In this document: piece after piece, positions 7,061 to 12,642 of the stretch | Layout: every line of letters begins with the position of its first letter | Position numbering within the stretch: position 1 is the first letter of the stretch | NCBI GenBank assembly: GCA_050730675.1 | Contig: JBOHNM010000096.1 | Location: 1-15,979, forward strand | Length of the DNA: 15,979 nt | Direction of reading: 5' to 3' | Source: JBOHNM01 sp050730675 | Lineage (GTDB): Bacteria; Planctomycetota; Phycisphaerae; Phycisphaerales; UBA1924 | Notes under the pieces: model-generated | What the model was told of the DNA's origin: nothing | Seen by the model: only the letters and a program-made list of their open reading frames with translations | Database searches by the model: none | Position numbers and translations under genes: made by a program

Positions 7061-10000
7061 GCCCGAGCACGGACATGGTGGTGCTGGTGCGGACCGCGCC
7101 CGACGTGCTGACCCACCGGTGGGGGCCCGTCAAGGCGCGGCCCTGCCGGCGCGGGGCGACGGCCCGGGACCTGGCCGCCGAGGTGGCCGGCGAACTGGGC
7201 TGGGACACCGATGCCCTGTGCATCATCGTCAACGGTGCCAAGCTGAGCGATGAACGCGCGGGCCGGGGACCCGGGGCCATGCTGCTCGAGGACGGCGACG
7301 ACTTCCGCGTGGCGCCGCGGCCGGGGCTGGACCCGGGCACGTGGATCCTGATCGGGATCGCCATTCTCTCGGCGGCGCTGAGCGCGTACCTGACCACGCG
7401 GATCCGCGCACCCTTGCCGACCGGGAGCAACGACGCCGCCGGCCAACGCTACGTCTTCGGTCGGTTCAGCAGCGATGCCGTGGCCGGCGACCCCATCCCC
7501 GTGGTGCTCGGCCGTGTGCTGCGCCACGGCGGCAAGGTGATCCGCAAGGTGCCTTTGGACGGGCCGGACGGGGACTCGCGGGTGCAGATCCTGGTGGCGC
7601 TGGGGCATGGGCCGTTCAACAAGATCGGCGGGTTCACCGACGATGCCGACGCGGTGGACGTGACCGATGCGCGGTGCCCTGGGCTCTACATCCAGGACCA
7701 GCCGATCAGCAGCTTCCCCGGGTGCAAGGTCAGCGTCCGCATGGGCAACCCGAGCCAGGACCCGGTGGCGGGGTTCGATGATGTGGAGATCATCCGCGAG
7801 GTGGGCGTGGGCGGCACCACGCTGCGCAACACTGACGGCATGGACCGCACGGGCGGCAGCGCCAGCGCCGAGGCGGTGATGTTCAGCACCATTGACGAGG
7901 TGGACGCGGTGGTGACGCGGGTGCGTTTCCGCCGGGGACTCTACAGCATCTCCGCCGGCGGGCAGACCAACCCGCGCCGGGTGCGCTACCGGGTGCGGGT
8001 GCGCACCAGCGATATCGGCGGCGGCGCCGGCACGTGGGAGGCGTGGCAAACGGTGGTGCTCGAGCGGGCCGAGCAGAGCGAGGTGGTATCGGCCTTCCGC
8101 GTGCCGCGGCTGGGCGGATCGCCCGCCAGGCTGGACGTGCAGGCCGAGCGCATCACCGCCGAGCCCACACTCGTGGGCGACGTCGATGAGATGACCTTTG
8201 ACAGCGTGGTGGAGGTGCGGGACGCCGAGCTGACCTACCCGAGCATCGCGCTATTGGCGGTGGAACTGGTGGCCAGCGAGCAGCTCACCACCGTGCCGCG
8301 GATGAGCAGCGACTGCGAGGGGTTCGCCGGGTGCCTGGTGTTCGACCCCGAGAGCGACCCGGCCGAGCCGAGCAGCGCCCTGGCCTACAGCAACAACCCC
8401 GCGGACCTGGCGATTACGCTGCTGACCAATGAGACCTGGGGGCTGGGCGGGACCTACGCCGGCGTGGCCCTGGACCCCGGCGCCCTCGAGACGCTGTTTG
8501 CGTGGAAGCTCGCCTGCGATGAGACGGTGGAGCGGCACCCGAGCATCGGGGGCATGCGGCCCAGATTTGCGTGCAATATCGTGCTGGCCGACCAGCGCGA
8601 CGGCATCGACTGGCTGCGGGTGCTGTGCCGCGCGGGGCGGTGCACGCCGGCGACGGTGGGCGCCAGCTGGCGGTTCATCCATGACCGGCCGCAGGAGACG
8701 CCGGTGGAGATCTTCACCGAGGCGACGATCGCCGCCGACGACAACGGGGACCCCGACTTCACGCTCACGCGCGAATTGACCACGGGGGGCATCGTCCGTC
8801 CCAACCGTCTGACCGCCCAGGTGCGCAACGACCTGGCGGACGGGCGCGATGACCTGGTGGTGTTCCCCGAATATGAAACGCTGTGGCTTGCGACCGAGCC
8901 GGTGCGTGAGCAGGGGATGAAGCTCGAGGGCGTGACCGACCCCGAGCAGGCCCACGCCGAACTGGTGTACCTGCTCAAGCGCATCCGCGCCCTGGGGCGC
9001 ACGGTGCGGCTGGTGACCACCAAGCCCATGCCGGCGGTGCAGCCGGGCGACCGGTTCGACGTCGCGTGCGACCTGCCCGGATGGGGGCTGGCGAGCGGAC
9101 GGCTGGGGCCGGGGTCCACCGCGAGCGTGCTGGTGCTGGACCGGCCCGTGACGTTCACCAGCGGCGTGACCTACACGGTGCGGGTGGTGCAGCTGGACGG
9201 CACGGTGCTCACGGGCACGATCAAGAAAGGCGCGGGGACGTGGCACCCCGGCGAGGGGATCGACCTGGCCGCGTCGCTGGGCACCACGCTCGACGCGTAC
9301 GCCGAGTTTGCCTTGGGCCCCATCGGCGCGGTGACCAAACCGTTTATCTGCACGCGGCTCACACCCGTGGGGGACGACGACAAGAAAACCCTGCTGTGGC
9401 AGGTGGAGGGCATCGAGTACGCCCCCAGCGTGTACACCGCCGAGCCCCTGGACCTGGCGGTGCCGAACCCGAGCGTACTCACGGGGATCGTCACGCCGCC
9501 GGGGCCGCTGGTCTCGCTCACGGCGCACGAGCGGACCTTCGGCGGACGCGTGCAGGTGGAGCTGGGGTGGACCCAGAGCCCTGCGGATGTGGAGAACACG
9601 GCGACGTTCCGCGTCTATCGCCGGATCAGCGGCACCGAGTCATGGGTGCCCGTGCCCGAGCCGCGCGTGGGGCGGCGGTCCTACGTGCTGGACATCATCG
9701 ACGTTGACCGCGCCTACCAGTTCATCGTGGTGGCGGTGAGCGCGGCGGGGGCCCAGCTCTCGCCCTATGACCCGCGGCACCCGCTGGTGAACCTGGTGTA
9801 CGGCCTTTCGGCCCTGCCGCCGCCGCCGCCCACGGGCCTGACGCTGACGCCGGTGGCCGGGAACCTGTACGACCTGACGTGGGATGCGGTGGACGGGGCC
9901 GTGGGCTACCAGGTGCTGGGCGGCGGAGAGCCGGGCACGGGCCTGCCCAACGACGGCGCCGAGGATTGCCTGGTGGCGGCGCGGACGATCGACCCCGAGC

Positions 10001-10620
10001 TGCTGGGCCTGCGGCTGGCGCCGGGGCATGCACGCACGTTTTGGGTGCGGAGCGTGGCGCCCAGCGGGCGGCTGAGCTTCACCGCCTCGAGCGTGACCGA
10101 GGCCACGCCCCCCGACCCCGCCGGCGAGAGCGGAAAGGACAGCGCCGACTATGACCTGACCAGCGACGGCACGCTGACGAATCTGCTGGTCGACGGCACG
10201 GATTTGGTGCTGGACGATGCCGACGCCGATGGCGTGTTCCTGGGGCCCGAGGAGGACCCCGGGACGCTGAGCCTGAGCCGGCTGATGGTGGCGATCGCCA
10301 CGCTGAACGGGGCGGAGGACCCGGCGCTGGCGGACGCGGAGATCCCCATGCCGTCGATCGCGGCGGACCAGTGGGGCATCGTGAGCGTCGGGCCGGCGGT
10401 GGTGGGCATGCTCATGCCCCCGTGGCCGGACAGCGAACAGACCTGGCTGGTGGAGGCCCGCACCCACGACGGTGTGCTGTGGAGCGATTGGGAGGCGGTG
10501 ACGCCGGGCGGCGAGATCCATCGGACCTTCCAGAAGTGGCAGGTGCGGGTGACGCTGCGGCGGGCCCACTTCCCCTACGGCCCCGCGCTGGCGGCCGTGC
10601 GGGTGGAGGTGACGGAGTGA
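7057..10620 (+). CDS. Tail tip / host specificity protein, lambda I-J-like, with fibronectin III-like domains
   Basis: This 1187-residue protein is the central tail tip that contacts the host. Residues 1 to about 95 look like a small beta-grasp domain similar to lambda gpI. Residues 96 to 112 (WILIGIAILSAALSAYL) are a predicted membrane segment, as in I-type proteins. Residues about 135 to 160 hold the DPIPVVLGRV line typical of the start of J proteins. Residues about 560 to 680 hold the J core (RPNRLTAQVRNDLADG, EQAHAELVYLLKR, VQPGDRFDVACD). Two fibronectin III-like domains follow at about 815-910 and 920-1025, the second after a run of five prolines. The C-terminal 160 residues are a probable receptor-facing part (WLVEARTHDGVLWSDWEAVT). 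I and J domains in one chain, with no separate I gene, is a notable difference from lambda. The start overlaps the peptidase stop (ATGA). Confidence 0.88.
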   Translation: MSPSTDMVVLVRTAPDVLTHRWGPVKARPCRRGATARDLAAEVAGELGWDTDALCIIVNGAKLSDERAGRGPGAMLLEDGDDFRVAPRPGLDPGTWILIGIAILSAALSAYLTTRIRAPLPTGSNDAAGQRYVFGRFSSDAVAGDPIPVVLGRVLRHGGKVIRKVPLDGPDGDSRVQILVALGHGPFNKIGGFTDDADAVDVTDARCPGLYIQDQPISSFPGCKVSVRMGNPSQDPVAGFDDVEIIREVGVGGTTLRNTDGMDRTGGSASAEAVMFSTIDEVDAVVTRVRFRRGLYSISAGGQTNPRRVRYRVRVRTSDIGGGAGTWEAWQTVVLERAEQSEVVSAFRVPRLGGSPARLDVQAERITAEPTLVGDVDEMTFDSVVEVRDAELTYPSIALLAVELVASEQLTTVPRMSSDCEGFAGCLVFDPESDPAEPSSALAYSNNPADLAITLLTNETWGLGGTYAGVALDPGALETLFAWKLACDETVERHPSIGGMRPRFACNIVLADQRDGIDWLRVLCRAGRCTPATVGASWRFIHDRPQETPVEIFTEATIAADDNGDPDFTLTRELTTGGIVRPNRLTAQVRNDLADGRDDLVVFPEYETLWLATEPVREQGMKLEGVTDPEQAHAELVYLLKRIRALGRTVRLVTTKPMPAVQPGDRFDVACDLPGWGLASGRLGPGSTASVLVLDRPVTFTSGVTYTVRVVQLDGTVLTGTIKKGAGTWHPGEGIDLAASLGTTLDAYAEFALGPIGAVTKPFICTRLTPVGDDDKKTLLWQVEGIEYAPSVYTAEPLDLAVPNPSVLTGIVTPPGPLVSLTAHERTFGGRVQVELGWTQSPADVENTATFRVYRRISGTESWVPVPEPRVGRRSYVLDIIDVDRAYQFIVVAVSAAGAQLSPYDPRHPLVNLVYGLSALPPPPPTGLTLTPVAGNLYDLTWDAVDGAVGYQVLGGGEPGTGLPNDGAEDCLVAARTIDPELLGLRLAPGHARTFWVRSVAPSGRLSFTASSVTEATPPDPAGESGKDSADYDLTSDGTLTNLLVDGTDLVLDDADADGVFLGPEEDPGTLSLSRLMVAIATLNGAEDPALADAEIPMPSIAADQWGIVSVGPAVVGMLMPPWPDSEQTWLVEARTHDGVLWSDWEAVTPGGEIHRTFQKWQVRVTLRRAHFPYGPALAAVRVEVTE

Positions 10621-10628
10621 GGCGGGAA

Positions 10629-10665
10629 GGCACTGGGCAATAGGCACTGGGCACTGGGAAAGACA
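10629..10665. repeat. Heptad-repeat element, copy 2 (GGCACTG units), intergenic
   Basis: The units are GGCACTG, GGCAATA, GGCACTG, GGCACTG, then GGAAAGACA, matching the copy at 6980-7016 except for three bases in unit 2. It lies in the 66-bp gap between the tail tip gene and the small gene at 10687, whose ribosome site (AAAGG) follows directly. The two copies thus flank the tail tip gene in direct orientation. Confidence 0.85.
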
Positions 10666-10686
10666 GGCAGAGAAAGGCGCGGACGT

Positions 10687-10986
10687 ATGGCAACACCGAG
10701 CGACACGATCAAGGGCGAGATGGACAAGATCAACCTGCCGGGCTCGGCCCTCGACACATTCCTGCAGGCGCTGGACGCGGCCGGCTTCCAGGTGGCCGAG
10801 AAGGAAGGGGGCACACCGGTGGAGGTGGCGGCGACGGTGACGCCCGTGCGGTCGAAAGTCGCGGGCATGCCCGGGGTTTTTCTCACCTACGTGGACGTGG
10901 GGGACGGCTCGCGCCTGGCGTGGCTGGAGTTTGTCGGCAAGGATGGGGTGCAGCGGGTCGGCGGGGTGACGGCGTTGAAGACCTGA
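10687..10986 (+). CDS. Small protein of unknown function at the end of the tail operon
   Basis: I do not recognise this 99-residue protein. It is soluble, without signal peptide, membrane segment or cysteine. An N-terminal helical part (SDTIKGEMDKINLPGSALDT, FLQALDAAGF) is followed by beta-type strands (FLTYVDVGDGSRLAWLEFVG, KDGVQRVGGVTAL). ATG 10687 has AAAGG (10673-10677) nine bases upstream. The leader is similar to the one before the fibre-like gene at 4927 (GCAGAAAGGCG versus GCAGAGAAAGGCG). It is the last plus-strand gene before the integrase, where phages often carry lysis genes, fibre chaperones or accessory genes (morons), but nothing in the sequence points to any of these. Confidence 0.7.
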   Translation: MATPSDTIKGEMDKINLPGSALDTFLQALDAAGFQVAEKEGGTPVEVAATVTPVRSKVAGMPGVFLTYVDVGDGSRLAWLEFVGKDGVQRVGGVTALKT

Positions 10987-11094
10987 CGGGGTGGGGGAGT
11001 AGGGCGGAGAACGCCGAACCGTGAGACTTTGAGACTTGGCCCCCGCAATCGCCGGTCCTGCGCGAATACACGCCATTGATCGGTCTCACCTCGG
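10987..11094. other. Convergent intergenic region with TGAGACTT direct repeat
   Basis: The late operon and the integrase gene converge here. The stretch holds a tandem TGAGACTT TGAGACTT at 11022-11037 and an inverted pair GTGAGAC (11021-11027) and GTCTCAC (11083-11089) spaced 55 bases apart. No strong intrinsic terminator is visible for either strand; only a weak GGCG/CGCC stem lies near 11003-11015. Confidence 0.35.
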
Positions 11095-12291
11095 TCACCC
11101 GTGGCGACTGACGGCGGCGATGACCTGGGGCTGGTCGGCCACCACGTAGCCGATCGTGGTGCGGATATCGGTGTGGCCCAGCACTTCCTTGGCGATCAGC
11201 AGGTCCTCTTTGTTGGCGAAGTACGTTGCGCCGCCGTGGCGGAGCTGACCGGGCGTCCAGCGCGCCCCCGCCGGCAGGCCCGCGGCGATGCACGCGCGTT
11301 CAACCGCGCGGCGGTAGCTGGCGGTGGTGTAGTGGTCGCCCCATCCGGCGGGCTTTGACCCGCGGCTGAGGCGGCGGGCCGTCAATGAGTGCGAGCGCCA
11401 GCGGGGATTGGTGCGTGTTGCCTTGGCGGCGGTGCGCCGCGCCCGCTCGGCACGTTTCGGAGAGAACACGAAATCGTCGGGCTCAAGGCCCTCGAGCCAG
11501 GGCGCCAGCACCACCAGCGCCTTGGGGCCCAGGTAGACGGTGCGGGCGATGCCGTAGCCTTCCACCTTATTGAAGTCGTCGCGCACGGCGTAGGCCGTCA
11601 CGCCGGGGTCGTCGGTTGGCCGCAGGTCGCCGGCGCGCATGCCGCAGATCTCCAGCGGGCGGCAGGCGCTGAGCATCTCCAGCTCCACCATCGCCCGCAC
11701 CGGTGCCGGCATGAACGGCAGCGCCCGCTGCACCGCGCCCTTGATCGGCGGGCGGCGCTTGCGGCCCTCACGGGGGACCGGCACGCCCGGCTCGGGTGCC
11801 CGGCCTTTGCGGAGCATCCGCACCGCCTGCAGCGACCGCCACACCGATTCGTCCACCGCGCCCATCTCCACACCCCAGCGGAACATTTCGACGATGGCGC
11901 GAAGGTATTTCTTGATGGTGCCGCGGCAGAGGGGTTGCCCCTTCAGCAGGCACAGAAACCGCTGCAGTTCGCGCAGGTCGCCCGGCTCAAACTCGTTCGG
12001 CGGGATCGCCTGAAGCCGCGCCAGCCGCAGGTAGTGCACGGCCCGCTCGGAAATGAAGTACATGGCGGTGGGCTGGTCGCGCTTGACGTAGTAGGACCGG
12101 CAGCTGAGCAGCCACGCGCGGGCCAGGTCGCCCACGGTGCGGTGGGTGAGACGCTCGAGCCGAATCCTGCCGGCGGAAAGCCCGCCGAGCTGGCGGGCGA
12201 TCTCGCCGGTGGTGACCAGCGGGACGAGTGCGGGAAGTTCGGCGCGGTCGCTGGCGAAGCGGCCGTTGGCGCGGCGGGCGGCGCAAGGCAT
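11095..12291 (-). CDS. int: Phage tyrosine recombinase / integrase
   Basis: The 398-residue protein has the tyrosine recombinase catalytic set: Arg211 in LSACRPLEICGMRAGDL, a probable catalytic lysine near K242 (DDFNKVEGYG), Arg351 in TPGQLRHGGATYF, His373 in LGHTDIRTT, and nucleophile Tyr382 in TIGYVV. The first histidine of the usual HxxR motif is replaced by Gly348. Residues about 50 to 140 form the helical core-binding domain (DLARAWLLSCRSYYVKRDQP). It catalyses site-specific integration and excision of the phage genome. The ATG at 12289-12291 has GGGAG six bases upstream. The gene starts 127 bp from the tRNA-Pro 3' end and is transcribed away from it, so the tRNA is the probable attachment site. 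A perfect palindrome upstream may control it. Confidence 0.93.
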   Translation of the reverse strand: MPCAARRANGRFASDRAELPALVPLVTTGEIARQLGGLSAGRIRLERLTHRTVGDLARAWLLSCRSYYVKRDQPTAMYFISERAVHYLRLARLQAIPPNEFEPGDLRELQRFLCLLKGQPLCRGTIKKYLRAIVEMFRWGVEMGAVDESVWRSLQAVRMLRKGRAPEPGVPVPREGRKRRPPIKGAVQRALPFMPAPVRAMVELEMLSACRPLEICGMRAGDLRPTDDPGVTAYAVRDDFNKVEGYGIARTVYLGPKALVVLAPWLEGLEPDDFVFSPKRAERARRTAAKATRTNPRWRSHSLTARRLSRGSKPAGWGDHYTTASYRRAVERACIAAGLPAGARWTPGQLRHGGATYFANKEDLLIAKEVLGHTDIRTTIGYVVADQPQVIAAVSRHG

Positions 12292-12342
12292 GGGGTGCTC
12301 CCGAATGGGATTCTGTTCGGCAAGTTATGGGGATGCGCACGG

Positions 12343-12361
12343 TCATGGGTTCAACCCATGA
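12343..12361. promoter_or_regulatory. Perfect 19-bp palindrome upstream of the integrase
   Basis: TCATGGGTT-C-AACCCATGA has nine-base arms and a single central base. It lies 51 bp upstream of the integrase start and 57 bp from the tRNA 3' end. The perfect dyad suggests an operator for a dimeric regulator or a recombinase/excisionase site. GGGTTCAA also occurs in the T arm of the tRNA (GTGGGTTCAAATCCC), so the match may reflect att-related sequence. Confidence 0.5.
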
Positions 12362-12379
12362 TCCGCGGCGATGAGAACA

Positions 12380-12411
12380 AGCGGTTTCCACTGCAGGAGA
12401 CCGCTGTTTTT
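12380..12411 (+). terminator. Hairpin with T-run between integrase and tRNA-Pro
   Basis: AGCGGTTTCC (12380-12389) pairs with GGAGACCGCT (12396-12405), with one G-T pair, around the loop ACTGCA, followed by GTTTTT (12406-12411). It reads as an intrinsic terminator on the plus strand, but no plus-strand gene precedes it. On the minus strand it lies 14 bases past the tRNA 3' end, followed by the weaker TGTTCT, and may shield the integrase from tRNA transcription. If the tRNA is the att site this hairpin is phage DNA. Confidence 0.45.
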
Positions 12412-12418
12412 CCTCAAA

Positions 12419-12460
12419 TCGGGGTGGCGGGATTTGAACCCACGACCTTTTGACCCCCAG
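12419..12460 (-). other. Inferred attachment site core (tRNA-Pro 3' half)
   Basis: Phages with a tyrosine recombinase directly beyond a tRNA 3' end usually recombine within the anticodon-to-3'-end segment and carry a copy that restores the tRNA. The segment from the anticodon loop to the 3' end fits. The partner copy is expected left of this window, so the extent of the core cannot be measured here. Confidence 0.45.
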
Positions 12461-12492
12461 TCAAACGCGCTACCAAGCTGCGCTACACCCCG
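12419..12492 (-). tRNA. tRNA-Pro (anticodon GGG)
   Basis: Reading the minus strand, the acceptor arms CGGGGTG and CACCCCG pair fully. The D arm GCGC/GCGC closes the loop AGCTTGGTA, the anticodon arm TTTGA/TCAAA closes the loop CTGGGGG (anticodon GGG at 12456-12458), and the T arm GTGGG/CCCGC closes TTCAAAT. The discriminator is A (12419) and CCA is not encoded. The C1-G72 end pair and A73 are normal for bacterial tRNA-Pro. It probably hosts the prophage attachment site. Confidence 0.96.
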
Positions 12493-12504
12493 GATGTGTC
12501 CGCA

Positions 12505-12533
12505 ACAGTAGGTTGCCGATCCCGTTTCGTCGA
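12505..12533 (-). promoter_or_regulatory. Possible promoter of tRNA-Pro
   Basis: On the minus strand TCGACG (12528-12533) and TACTGT (12505-12510) are separated by exactly 17 bases, and the tRNA begins 12 bases after the -10 box. TCGACG matches the -35 consensus at four or five positions, but TACTGT matches the -10 consensus at only three. Spacing and location support it, but the match is weak. Confidence 0.3.
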
Positions 12534-12585
12534 GGCGCACCGGCGGTTTCGCGGTACGACCCGAGCGGCATGAAAGCGCCGCACG

Positions 12586-12613
12586 AAAAAGGCCCCGGCG
12601 CTGGGCCGGGGCC
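12586..12613 (-). terminator. Intrinsic terminator of glutamine synthetase gene
   Basis: GGCCCCGGC (12591-12599) and GCCGGGGCC (12605-12613) form a perfect nine-base-pair stem with a five-base loop. On the minus strand it is followed by five T residues (12586-12590). It lies 30 bp after the glnN stop and separates that gene from tRNA-Pro. Confidence 0.9.
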
Positions 12614-12642
12614 TGTGGGGATCGGATCGATTCACCGCCGCA

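Larger units (their letters stand above)
1..12419. mobile_element. Prophage, right-hand part (tail module plus integrase), left end outside window
   Basis: A continuous plus-strand run of tail morphogenesis genes in lambda order is followed by a minus-strand tyrosine recombinase whose start is 127 bp from the 3' end of a tRNA-Pro gene. The gene order (tube, frameshifted chaperone, tape measure, M-like, L-like, NlpC/P60, J-like) is that of long flexible-tailed phages. The right boundary is inferred to be in the 3' half of the tRNA, whose sequence would be restored by the attachment core. The matching left attachment site, head, packaging, replication and lysis genes must lie left of position 1 or be missing. 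Nothing visible is broken, so this part could be functional. A tail-only particle (tailocin) cannot be excluded from this window. Confidence 0.85.

Noticed and set aside
9640..11076. Minus-strand open frame opposite the tail tip gene and the small gene
   Set aside because: It crosses gene ends and repeat DNA and has no recognisable domain, so it is a composition artefact.
11389..12453. Plus-strand open frame ending in GVAGFEPTTF
   Set aside because: That ending is the well-known false translation of tRNA antisense DNA, and the rest is antisense to the integrase.
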